A stretch of DNA of 11,624 bases. Source: Dehalococcoidia bacterium. GTDB taxonomy: Bacteria > Chloroflexota > Dehalococcoidia > UBA2979. The DNA lies in the NCBI GenBank assembly GCA_023228765.1, contig JALOAM010000098.1, forward strand, positions 1 through 11,624, written 5' to 3'. Positions 1 through 6,789 of this stretch are shown here, piece after piece; within the stretch, counting starts at the first letter, position 1; every line of letters starts with the position of its first letter. The notes under the pieces are model-generated. The model was not told the origin of the DNA. It saw only the letters and a list, made by a program, of their open reading frames with translations, and searched no databases. The position numbers were made by a program, and so were the translations under genes.

Positions 1-716
1 CGCTGCCGTCCGTCCTCCCCGAAGTTCGAGGGCGAGAGCCACTGTTCGAAGGCGTCCCGGAGGGCGGGCCACTCGGCGTCGGTGATCGAGAGCCAGGTCG
101 TGTCGCGGTTGCGGCCCTTCATCACCACGGCCTGCCGGAAGATCCCCTCGAACGTGAAGCCAAGGCGTTCCGCGGCGCTCCACGAGGGGTCGTTGAGGCT
201 GTCGCACTTCCACTCATAGCGGCGGTAGCCGTACTCCTCGAAGGCGCGGCGCATCATGAGGTGCATCGCCTCGGTCGAGGCGGTCGTCCGCTGGAGGGCG
301 GGCGAGTAGGCGAGGTGGCCGACCTCGATCACCCCGTTCGCGGGGTCGATGCGGAGGAACGAGGCCTGGCCGACCGCCTTGCCGGAGACCTCATCGATGA
401 TGGCGTAGAACTGCGGGTCGCGCTGTGACGAGATCTCGCCGAGCCACGCGCGGTATGCCTCGGGCGTCGCGAAGGGGCCATAGGCAAGGTAGGTCCACAT
501 CCCACCCTCGGTGTCGGCCGCGAAGGCCTCGAACAGGTCGTCGGCGTGGCGGGCGAGGTCGATCGGTTCGAGGCGACACGTGCGGCCCTGCATCGACTCA
601 CGCGCCGGGAACGCCCTCGGCGTCCAGTCAGGCACCGCTGCGCCGACGGGCTGCCCGAGGGCGTTCGTGCGCGGAGCCTCCGGGTGAGGGGCCGAGTGGT
701 GCGAGCGCGATTCCAT
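1..716 (-). CDS. GNAT family N-acetyltransferase (RimJ/RimL-like), C-terminus cut by window edge
   Basis: The frame is open from an ATG at 716 to the left edge, giving 238 visible residues without a stop. The start is supported by GGGAGG four bases upstream. After a polar N-terminal stretch (about residues 1-42) comes a GNAT fold of the RimJ/RimL type: MQGRTCRLEPIDLARHADDL near residue 42, then GGMWTYLAYGPF, a core beta strand VGQASFLRIDP, the strand EVGHLAYSPALQRT (where this group carries its acetyl-CoA-binding turn), and near the end WSAAERLGFTFEGIFRQAVV, the usual N-x-x-S-x-x-x-x-x-x-LGF-x-x-EG signature. Family members acetylate amino groups of proteins or small molecules using acetyl-CoA; the substrate cannot be told from sequence. 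It is divergent from the Excalibur gene, with 187 bases between. The family call is firm, the substrate unknown; probably only a few C-terminal residues are missing. Confidence 0.9.
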   Translation of the reverse strand, partial: MESRSHHSAPHPEAPRTNALGQPVGAAVPDWTPRAFPARESMQGRTCRLEPIDLARHADDLFEAFAADTEGGMWTYLAYGPFATPEAYRAWLGEISSQRDPQFYAIIDEVSGKAVGQASFLRIDPANGVIEVGHLAYSPALQRTTASTEAMHLMMRRAFEEYGYRRYEWKCDSLNDPSWSAAERLGFTFEGIFRQAVVMKGRNRDTTWLSITDAEWPALRDAFEQWLSPSNFGEDGRQ

Positions 717-743
717 GGTGCCTCCCGGGGAACGGAAACGCGC

Positions 744-773
744 ATCCTACGCACCACTGCACCTCGTCGCCAA
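744..773 (-). promoter_or_regulatory. Putative sigma70-like promoter of the GNAT gene
   Basis: Read on the minus strand, TTGGCG (768-773) and TAGGAT (744-749) are separated by 18 bases and lie 28 bases upstream of the ATG at 716. The fit to consensus is fair. This is a pattern match only; the rest of the 717-903 gap shows no clear promoter for the plus-strand neighbour. Confidence 0.35.
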
Positions 774-903
774 CGTCAGCGGTTCTCCTCGCCTCGATCG
801 GGGTTCGCCCTGATTCGATGCGGGCGCGCGCCCTCATAGCGTGGTGCGGAACCCCGGATCCCAGTCTGGAATCCAGCATGGGATCGCAGTCTGACGGTGA
901 AGC

Positions 904-1461
904 ATGACGCAGCGACCACTCACCATCCCCACCTGGGCCCCCGCCGCCGCGGCCATCGGCTTCGTCGTCTGGGCCGTGAGTATCTGGTGGATGGTCGCGA
1001 CCCTCGACACCGCCGGTGACACCGGCGCGATCGAGGACGCACTCGACGCGGTCGCGGCGGAGCTGGAGTCAGCGGACGCGCAGATCGAAGGCCTCGGCGG
1101 GCAGGTTGCGGCGCTGGAGGAGGAGCGGAATGCCCTCGTCGCGCGGATCGACGGGCTCGAGTCCCGGTCGGCAGGCAGCCCCGTGGCATTCCAGCTGTCG
1201 GGCGCGGACGCCGAGGACGACACCACGGTGGGGGACGCGGAGGCAGAGGCGAGCCCGTTCTTCACGGACGGCGCGGACCGCTACAACTGCCGCGACTTCA
1301 CCTCGATGGCGGAGGCGCAGGAGGCCTTCGAGGTGAACGGGCCGGACGACCCAAACCGCATCGACACGAACCGCAACGGACAGGCCTGCGAGGACTTCAA
1401 GTACGGCAGCGGCGCGGCCGCCGCCGTGGTCGCCGACGACGAAGGAACGCCCGAGGGATAA
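904..1461 (+). CDS. Membrane-anchored coiled-coil protein with C-terminal Excalibur calcium-binding domain
   Basis: This is a 185-residue protein. Residues about 11-32 form one hydrophobic, Trp-rich membrane segment with a short N-terminus, so a signal anchor is likely, with the rest outside the cell. Residues about 43-88 are heptad-like and rich in Ala, Glu and Leu, consistent with a coiled coil. An acidic linker follows. Residues 127-163 are an Excalibur domain: Y-N-C129-R-D-F opening, a middle E-A-Q-E-A-F helix, and DTNRNGQAC (154-162), the calcium-binding loop (D-x-N-x-N-G) followed by the second conserved Cys162, likely disulfide-bonded to Cys129. The domain is known from extracellular and surface proteins of Gram-positive and related bacteria. 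Its role here is unknown. The ATG has only a weak ribosome site (GGTGA). The stop lies 6 bases from the convergent folP stop, with no terminator between them. Confidence 0.85.
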   Translation: MTQRPLTIPTWAPAAAAIGFVVWAVSIWWMVATLDTAGDTGAIEDALDAVAAELESADAQIEGLGGQVAALEEERNALVARIDGLESRSAGSPVAFQLSGADAEDDTTVGDAEAEASPFFTDGADRYNCRDFTSMAEAQEAFEVNGPDDPNRIDTNRNGQACEDFKYGSGAAAAVVADDEGTPEG

Positions 1462-1467
1462 GCGCCG

Positions 1468-2313
1468 CTAGCGCACGTCCGCGAGGCCGGAGCGGATCGC
1501 ACTCGCGATCCTCACGGCGTCCGAGACTTCCTGCACGTCGTGGACGCGGACGACGTGCGCGCCCCAGTAGGCCGCCAGCGTGTTGAACGCGATGGTCGCC
1601 TCCAGCAGGCCGTCCTGGTCCTGGCCGTACGCCTCCCCCATCAGTTCGGCGAGGAAGCCCTTCCGCGAGGCCGAGACGAGCACCGGGTAGCCCTCCGCGA
1701 CCAGCGCGGGTAGTCCGCGCAGCAGCGCGACATTGTCCTCCGCGGAGCGCCCAAAGCCGAAGCCGGGGTCGAGCCAGACCTCCACGCCCTGCGTCTTGAG
1801 GGCTTCCGCGCGCCGCACGAGGTCCGCGCGGACCTCGGCCTCGATGTCGCCATACTGCTGGCTGACCTCCCAGTGGTGCTTGGGTTCGCCACGCATGTGC
1901 ATGAGACAGCCGGGGATACCGAACTCGCGGGCGACCTCTGCCATGCCGGGGTCGGCGAAGCCGGTGACGTCGTTCAGCAGGTGCACGCCCGCTTCGGCGG
2001 CGGCGCGGGCGACCTCGGCGGTCCACGTGTCCACCGAGGTGACGAGGCCGTCCGCGACGAGCGCTTCGATGACGGGGACCACGCGCTCGATCTCCTCCGA
2101 CGGGGCGAGGTCTCTCGCGCCGGTCGCGGTGGAGTGCGCGCCGACGTCGATGATCTCGGCGCCCGCGGCGGCCAGGGCGCGCCCCCGCTCGAGCGCATCG
2201 TTCACGCCGACGCGCGAGAAGGCGATGGGGGAGTCGTCGGAGACGTTGAGGATGCCCATGACGGCGGTGCGCGCGGTCGCGTCGATCTGGCGGTCGCGCA
2301 GCGTGAGGATCAT
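1468..2313 (-). CDS. folP: Dihydropteroate synthase, divergent in loops 1 and 2
   Basis: This 281-residue TIM-barrel protein should condense 6-hydroxymethyl-7,8-dihydropterin pyrophosphate with p-aminobenzoate to give dihydropteroate in folate synthesis. Conserved positions seen: MGILNV (N23), IIDVG (D56), S61-T62, SVDTW (D95), LLNDVTG (N114), LMHMRGEP (138-144), LDPGFGFG (D182), SASRKGFL (K218) and RVHDV (R256, H258). Two places depart from the family pattern: loop 1 reads NVSDDSPIAF where NVTPDSFSDG is usual, and loop 2 reads HSTATGA where ESTRPGA is usual, so the loop-2 Arg is Ala63. The start at 2313 is chosen because AGGAGG lies 8 bases upstream; an in-frame ATG at 2340 has no such site. 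The gene stands alone on this strand, without other folate genes beside it. The family is certain; full activity is likely but not assured given the loop changes. Confidence 0.9.
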   Translation of the reverse strand: MILTLRDRQIDATARTAVMGILNVSDDSPIAFSRVGVNDALERGRALAAAGAEIIDVGAHSTATGARDLAPSEEIERVVPVIEALVADGLVTSVDTWTAEVARAAAEAGVHLLNDVTGFADPGMAEVAREFGIPGCLMHMRGEPKHHWEVSQQYGDIEAEVRADLVRRAEALKTQGVEVWLDPGFGFGRSAEDNVALLRGLPALVAEGYPVLVSASRKGFLAELMGEAYGQDQDGLLEATIAFNTLAAYWGAHVVRVHDVQEVSDAVRIASAIRSGLADVR

Positions 2314-2343
2314 CGACGGGGCCTCCTGCCTCTGGGCCATCCG

Positions 2344-2349
2344 AGTGTA
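2344..2349 (-). promoter_or_regulatory. Possible -10 box for folP
   Basis: On the minus strand this reads TACACT, 30 bases upstream of the ATG at 2313. No convincing -35 box precedes it. If used, transcription would begin at or inside the alternative ATG at 2340, which fits the choice of 2313 as start. Confidence 0.25.
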
Positions 2350-2355
2350 GGAGCG

Positions 2356-2385
2356 TTGCCGGTGGCGGTCGCTGACGCCTACGCT
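2356..2385 (+). promoter_or_regulatory. Possible promoter of the aminotransferase-like/ROK-like operon
   Basis: TTGCCG (2356-2361) and TACGCT (2380-2385) are 18 bases apart and end 39 bases before the ATG at 2425. The match is weak, but the site lies in the only upstream gap of the three-gene plus-strand run. Confidence 0.25.
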
Positions 2386-2424
2386 CGCCTCTCGCCAGAC
2401 TGCCGGAGCGCTGACAGGGCCCGC

Positions 2425-3522
2425 ATGACCGACGAGACCGTACCCGTGCCCGCGCTCGCCCTCGACGGCGGCGAGCCCACTCGCACCGCGCCCTGGCCCC
2501 GACCGATCGAGGTCGTGCCCGCCGACGACCCCGATCCCGTCGCCGCGTTCGAGTCGGCGCTCGCGGGGCGCCTCGGACTCCCTGCCTCCGCCGTGATCAT
2601 GTGCGCGACGCCCGCCGAGGCGCACCGCACCGTGTTCTCGATCCTCGAGCCCGGCGAGCGCAACGAGATCGTCGTGCCCGACCTGCTCGCGCAGGACGCC
2701 GCCGAGGCGGCGCGCAGCCTCGGGTGGACGGTCGTGCCCGGCGAGGTGGACGCGGACACGGCAGCGCTCTCCGTACGCGGTATCGCGCGCGCGATGGGCG
2801 AGCGGACCGCCCTCGCGGTGGTGCGCCACCCGTTCGGGCACCCCGCCGTCATGACCGAGATCGTGCGTCTCGCGGGCGACCGGAACGTCGCGGTCCTCGA
2901 GGACATCACGGACGCCCTCGGCGGCGCGTTCCGTGGCGCGGACGCGGGACGGATGAGCCAGGCCGCGGTGTTCCTCGGGCGTGACGGCGACCCGGTCACG
3001 CGCGGCGCCGCGGTCATCGTCCCGGACGCGGGCACGGCGGCACGTCTCCGCGCCTCGGTCAGCGCACCGTCGGAGGACGACGCGCGGGTCGCCCTCGCGG
3101 AGCTGCGAGGGCTGGACGCGGCGCTCGAGCAGCGGCGGCACCTGGCCTGGGAGCTGACGTTCCGCCTGCGCGGGATGCGTGGGGTGACCCCCCTGCCCCA
3201 CGGGCGCTGGATCCGCCATGCGTACTCGCGTTATGTCGTGCGGCTACGAGGCCTCGTCTGGAAGCGATCGCTGGAGGACACCATCGCGGCACTCCGCGCC
3301 GAGGGCATCCCGTGCGAGGTCGCGTGTGACGCGCCGCTCCACCTCGACGCCTCGATCCTCGAGACGTTGTCGGGCGACGTGCGCGTGGGGGACGATGTGT
3401 GCCCGATCGCCACGCGCCTCCCCGGTGAGCTGATCGCGATCCCGCTCGCGGGCGACCTCACGTCAAAGGACATGGACGGCGTCGCGGACGCCCTTCGCAA
3501 GATCGAGTCCCACAGTCTGTAG
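2425..3522 (+). CDS. DegT/DnrJ/EryC1-like aminotransferase homologue lacking the PLP lysine
   Basis: This 365-residue protein is close to the usual family length. It begins like the family with LALDGGEPTRTAPWP (11-25), has VLEDITDALGGAFRG (157-171) at the place of the E-D-x-x-Q-x-x-G motif, and near the C-terminus shows HAYSRYVVRL (265-274), a EGIPC turn (293-297) and APLHLD (303-308), which match the family's Y-x-R-Y, EGIP and PLHL elements. The normal cofactor segment F-x-x-x-K-x-x-x-x-GEGG reads FLGRDGDPVTRGAAV (183-197), with no lysine; only three lysines occur in the protein, all in the last third. So PLP cannot be bound by the usual Schiff base, and the protein is probably not a working aminotransferase. 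AGGG sits about 6 bases before the ATG. It leads a plus-strand operon with the ROK-like gene 23 bases downstream. It could be a structural or regulatory pseudoenzyme, or act like the few lysine-less PLP dehydratases of this superfamily, but those have a His at the lysine site and none is seen here. Confidence 0.7.
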   Translation: MTDETVPVPALALDGGEPTRTAPWPRPIEVVPADDPDPVAAFESALAGRLGLPASAVIMCATPAEAHRTVFSILEPGERNEIVVPDLLAQDAAEAARSLGWTVVPGEVDADTAALSVRGIARAMGERTALAVVRHPFGHPAVMTEIVRLAGDRNVAVLEDITDALGGAFRGADAGRMSQAAVFLGRDGDPVTRGAAVIVPDAGTAARLRASVSAPSEDDARVALAELRGLDAALEQRRHLAWELTFRLRGMRGVTPLPHGRWIRHAYSRYVVRLRGLVWKRSLEDTIAALRAEGIPCEVACDAPLHLDASILETLSGDVRVGDDVCPIATRLPGELIAIPLAGDLTSKDMDGVADALRKIESHSL

Positions 3523-3545
3523 GCACTCCGTTCAGGATGGAACCC

Positions 3546-4337
3546 ATGACCGAACCTGAGTCCGCGATCGTCGGTGTCGACTTCACCCACACCACCCTCC
3601 GTCTCATCCTCGGGCGGCTGGACGGCGAGATCCTCCGGCAGGAGGAGCACACGCTGCCCGAGCTGGACGACGAGGCCGCGTGGGCGTGGGAGGTCGGCGG
3701 GCGCATCTCGGCGCTGTTCGCGGCGGACGGCAACAAGCGCTACGCGCTGGGCATCGGCGTCGCGTGCCCCGGCCTGGTGGACCCCGTCGCAGGGCGCCTC
3801 GAAGAGTCGCTCGTGAACGCGGAGTGGGAGGGGCTGAACGTGGTCCCGGCGCTGCGGCGCCATATCGACGCCCCGGTCGTGGCCCTCGGGCGGGTGGAGG
3901 CCGCGCTGCGCGGGGAAGCCGCCATCGGCAACGCCTCCGGGACGTTCGACGCGCTGTACGTCTCGCTGCTGGACGGCCCGGCCGCATCCGTCATGACCAG
4001 TGGCCGCATCATCGGTGGCGCGAGCCACCGCGCCGGAGGACTCCCGGGTTTCCCGGAGCTGGAGGTCACCCGTCCACTGATCGGCGAGGACCTGGAGCAG
4101 GCGACCGCCCTCCTCGCGGACCTCGCCGCCCTCGTGGACCCGAGCGTGGTGATCATCCACGGCCTGCCGGAGCATGCGGACCCGCTGCGCCCCGTGCTGC
4201 AGCGCGTCCTCCACGAGCTGCTGCCGGGCGTGGAGGTGGCTCCGGCCGCCCTGGGCGACAAGGCGGCGGTCTTTGGCGCGCTGCGCGCCGCGGCCATCGT
4301 GGCGTACGAGGGAGACCGCACCGATGACGAGTCCTGA
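3546..4337 (+). CDS. ROK-family (sugar kinase/repressor-type) protein, apparently without kinase residues
   Basis: This 263-residue actin-fold (ASKHA) protein lacks the N-terminal winged helix of ROK repressors. Visible elements are the phosphate-1 loop IVGVDFTHTTLRLILG (8-23), GIGVACPGLVDP (69-80), PVVALGRVEAALRGEAAIG (110-128), a GGASHRAGG segment and a late VVIIHG strand. In ROK kinases the third segment reads P-V-x-V-x-N-D-A-N-A-A-A-L-G-E; here the catalytic Asp is Arg116 and the flanking Asn residues are lost. The zinc motif (G-H-x(9)-C-x-C-G-x-x-G-C) is absent; the only cysteine is Cys74. The fold call is good, kinase activity unlikely. The start at 3546 is preferred because AGGATGG lies about 5 bases upstream; an in-frame ATG at 3537 has its AGG directly abutting. 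It is translationally coupled to the next gene by a 14-base overlap. Confidence 0.72.
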   Translation: MTEPESAIVGVDFTHTTLRLILGRLDGEILRQEEHTLPELDDEAAWAWEVGGRISALFAADGNKRYALGIGVACPGLVDPVAGRLEESLVNAEWEGLNVVPALRRHIDAPVVALGRVEAALRGEAAIGNASGTFDALYVSLLDGPAASVMTSGRIIGGASHRAGGLPGFPELEVTRPLIGEDLEQATALLADLAALVDPSVVIIHGLPEHADPLRPVLQRVLHELLPGVEVAPAALGDKAAVFGALRAAAIVAYEGDRTDDES

Positions 4338-4743
4338 GGGGCGCCGCGGCCGTCCTCAGCCGGTCCACATCGAGCTCCGCCGCGCGGACGCCGGGACACT
4401 GCTCGGCTCGCTCGCGTGGGTGATGGGCGCGCTGCAGATCATGCGCGACCGCGCGCACGCCGAGGGCGAACACGGCGGCACCGAGTACGACATGCTCTAT
4501 CAGAAGCTCCAGCCGCGCCTCGAGCGGATCGTGGAGCAGGTGGCGAAGGGTCGCGAGGCGTCACAGACCCGACCGGAGTTCGAAGAAGAGGTCGAGACGG
4601 CCTACCAGGACATCCGGGACGCCTTCGAGCAATGGATCCAGCTGACCGCGATCGACACCCTGGGCGCCGCCGTCGCCGCCCACATGGACGAGGACGACGA
4701 GCTGTTCGCCGACGAGGAGTCTGAGGAGCCGCCGCTCCCCTAG
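4324..4743 (+). CDS. Hypothetical helical acidic protein
   Basis: This 139-residue protein is not recognised. The N-terminus is basic and Pro/Arg-rich (1-20); residues about 22-45 form a mildly hydrophobic helix (LLGSLAWVMGALQIM) that is too polar at its ends for a clear membrane span; residues about 53-120 look like amphipathic helices (YDMLYQKLQPRLERIVEQV; FEQWIQL); the tail (121-139) is strongly acidic, ending PPLP. No catalytic motif, cysteine or signal peptide is seen. The ATG has GGAG about 9 bases upstream inside the ROK-like gene and overlaps its end by 14 bases, so the two are probably made together and may interact. The stop is 17 bases short of the convergent nadE stop. The coding call is supported by the overlap, ribosome site and codon pattern; function is unknown. 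Confidence 0.75.
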   Translation: MTSPEGRRGRPQPVHIELRRADAGTLLGSLAWVMGALQIMRDRAHAEGEHGGTEYDMLYQKLQPRLERIVEQVAKGREASQTRPEFEEEVETAYQDIRDAFEQWIQLTAIDTLGAAVAAHMDEDDELFADEESEEPPLP

Positions 4744-4759
4744 CGGCTCACGCCCAGCC

Positions 4760-6505
4760 TCAGTACCCCCGGTAGCGCGATGCGAGCGGGAGGCGGCGGT
4801 CGCGGCCGAACGCCCTCGGCGTGATCTTCACGCCGGGCGGGGACTGGCGACGCTTGTACTCGTTGCGGTTGATCATGTCGATCACGCGGCGGACCAGATC
4901 CTCCGGGAACCCCCGCGCGACGATCGCCTCGACCGAGAGGTCCTCCTCCACGTACCCCACGACGATCGGGTCGAGGACCTCGTACGGGGGGAGGGAGTCC
5001 GTGTCGAGCTGGTCCGGGCGCAGCTCCGCGCTCGGCGGCTTGTCGATGGAGTTCTGGGGGATGACGGCGCCGAGCGTGTTCCGGTACCGCGAGAGGTCCC
5101 AGACCAGCGTCTTCGGCACGTCCTTGATCACCGCGTAGCCGCCGACCATGTCGCCGTAGAGGGTGGCGTAGCCGCAGGCGTACTCCGACTTGTTCCCCGT
5201 GGTGAGCACCATGGACCGGGGCCGGTGGTTGGAAAGCGCCATCACGATCATGCCGCGCGCCCGGGACTGCACGTTCTCCTCCGCCAGACCGAGCGCCTCG
5301 GGGCCGAACTCCCGCTCGAGGACGTTGAGCGCCCCGGCGTGGATGCCCTCGATCGGCAGGGAGATGAGCCGCACGCCGAGCCGCTGCGCGAGGTCGACGG
5401 CGTCGGCGACCGACCCCTCCGAGGAGTACCTCGACGGCATCGAGACGCCCGTGACGTTCTCGGACCCGAGGGCGTCCACGGCGATCGCGCCGACGAGGGC
5501 GGAGTCGATGCCTCCGGAGAGCGCCACGAAGACGTGGTCGAACCCGGTCTTGCGGACGTAGTCGCGCGTCCCCACCACGAGCGCGCGGTAGGTCTCCGCG
5601 ATGTCCGAGGGCGCCTCGAGGTCCCTCGGCGGGAGCGGGGTGCGATCCTGCTTCTGCTCGTCCGCCCCGGTGACGTGCACCCGCCGCGTCCGAGGTAGCC
5701 CCGCCTCGCGCGACAGGCCGGTCTCGCGCATCCGGCGGAGGCGCGTGTCGTGCAGCTGGAGGCGCGTGACCTCCTCCACGATCACGTCGAAGACGACGAG
5801 GTCCTCCTCCATCGAGCGCCCACGCGCGACGACGTTGCCGAGGGCGTCGACCACGATCGAGTTGCCGTCGAAGACGAGCTCGTCCTGCCCACCGACCTGG
5901 TTCACGTAGGCGAGCGCGACCGTGTTGTCGGCCGCCCTCGTCGCGATCATGCGCTCCCGGAACCGGGTCTTGCCGGCGTGGAACGGTGAGCCGTTGATGT
6001 TGATGACCACCTCGGCGCCGGCGACGGCGGCGTCACGCACCGGCTCGGGGTACCACGCGTCCTCGCAGATGGTGATGCCCACCTCGACCCCGCCGATCGT
6101 GCAGACCAGGGTCTCGTCGCCAGGGAAGAAGTACCGCTCCTCGTCGAAGACGCCGTAGTTGGGCAGCTTCTGCTTGTGGTACCGGGCGAGGACGGCGCCG
6201 CCGTGGATGATGGCGGCTGAGTTGTAGAGCTGGTCCGTGAAGTCGAGGCACCCGACGACCATCGGCGGCAGCCCGACGGCCTCCTGCGCGAGGGTGAGCA
6301 GGTGCTCCTCCGCCTCCTGGATGAACGCGGGCCGCAGGAGCTGATCCTCCGGTGGGTAGCCGGTCACCACGAGCTCGGGGAACGCCACCACGTCCACGCC
6401 GTACTGGTCAGCGCGCCGAGCGGCCTCCAGCACCTTCTCCCGGTTGCCCTCGAAGTCGCCGATGGTGGTGTTCACCTGTGCCAGGGCGACGCGTAGCGTC
6501 TGCAT
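4760..6505 (-). CDS. nadE: Glutamine-dependent NAD+ synthetase
   Basis: This 581-residue two-domain enzyme makes NAD+ from nicotinic acid adenine dinucleotide, ATP and glutamine in the cytoplasm, the last step of NAD synthesis. The N-terminal nitrilase-type glutaminase (about 1-275) has the triad Glu44 (FPELVVTGYPPEDQLL), Lys113 (YHKQKLPNYGVFDEERYF) and Cys147 (GITICEDAW). The C-terminal ATP-pyrophosphatase domain has the P-loop LSGGIDSA (329-336), then SMPSRYSSEGS, LTTGNKSEYACGYATLYGD and, close to the end, NEYKRRQSPPGVKIT, all standard for NadE. Length is normal for the fused form. The start at 6505 is chosen because GAGG lies 6 bases upstream and the protein then opens at the conserved TLRVALAQVN strand; an in-frame ATG 18 codons earlier adds an unconserved tail. 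It appears monocistronic. Confidence 0.97.
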   Translation of the reverse strand: MQTLRVALAQVNTTIGDFEGNREKVLEAARRADQYGVDVVAFPELVVTGYPPEDQLLRPAFIQEAEEHLLTLAQEAVGLPPMVVGCLDFTDQLYNSAAIIHGGAVLARYHKQKLPNYGVFDEERYFFPGDETLVCTIGGVEVGITICEDAWYPEPVRDAAVAGAEVVININGSPFHAGKTRFRERMIATRAADNTVALAYVNQVGGQDELVFDGNSIVVDALGNVVARGRSMEEDLVVFDVIVEEVTRLQLHDTRLRRMRETGLSREAGLPRTRRVHVTGADEQKQDRTPLPPRDLEAPSDIAETYRALVVGTRDYVRKTGFDHVFVALSGGIDSALVGAIAVDALGSENVTGVSMPSRYSSEGSVADAVDLAQRLGVRLISLPIEGIHAGALNVLEREFGPEALGLAEENVQSRARGMIVMALSNHRPRSMVLTTGNKSEYACGYATLYGDMVGGYAVIKDVPKTLVWDLSRYRNTLGAVIPQNSIDKPPSAELRPDQLDTDSLPPYEVLDPIVVGYVEEDLSVEAIVARGFPEDLVRRVIDMINRNEYKRRQSPPGVKITPRAFGRDRRLPLASRYRGY

Positions 6506-6789
6506 GTGGAGCCTCGCGTCCGTGAGTGTGCGTCCGGTCGGTGCGTGCGCCGCCCACACCCGCGTGAGAGTATGTGTACGGAATACGCAAAGTCTGCTCG
6601 CGACGATGGTAAAGATCGCCTCGATCCGCCGTCAACGCGAGGATCCCTCCATCGTTGGACGCGGCGTCCTCCGGGAGGATCGCCCACGCTCCGCGAGCCT
6701 TGAGGGGTGCGCCAGCCGCGAGGACAGGGCAAACTCGTAGGAGACCTCCGTCCCGCGCCATGGGCGTGGAACGCCGGGAAGGCCAAGGC
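6506..6789. other. Divergent intergenic region, nadE / ctaG
   Basis: The gap is 284 bases between two divergent genes. The stretch 6560-6620 is less GC-rich than its surroundings and probably carries promoter elements, but I see no pair of boxes good enough to call on either strand. A short CCTCC-G-GGAGG hairpin sits at 6668-6678. The reading frame of ctaG stays open upstream to an ATG at 6655, but without ribosome site or membrane-protein character. Confidence 0.4.

Noticed and set aside
1873..2424. In-frame N-terminal extension of the aminotransferase-like gene
   Set aside because: It is antisense to folP; the family begins with the LALDGGEPT motif just after the ATG at 2425.
2314..3219. 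Long in-frame upstream extension of folP on the minus strand
   Set aside because: It lies antisense to the aminotransferase-like gene and the true folP start has AGGAGG at 8 bases; the extension has no family likeness.
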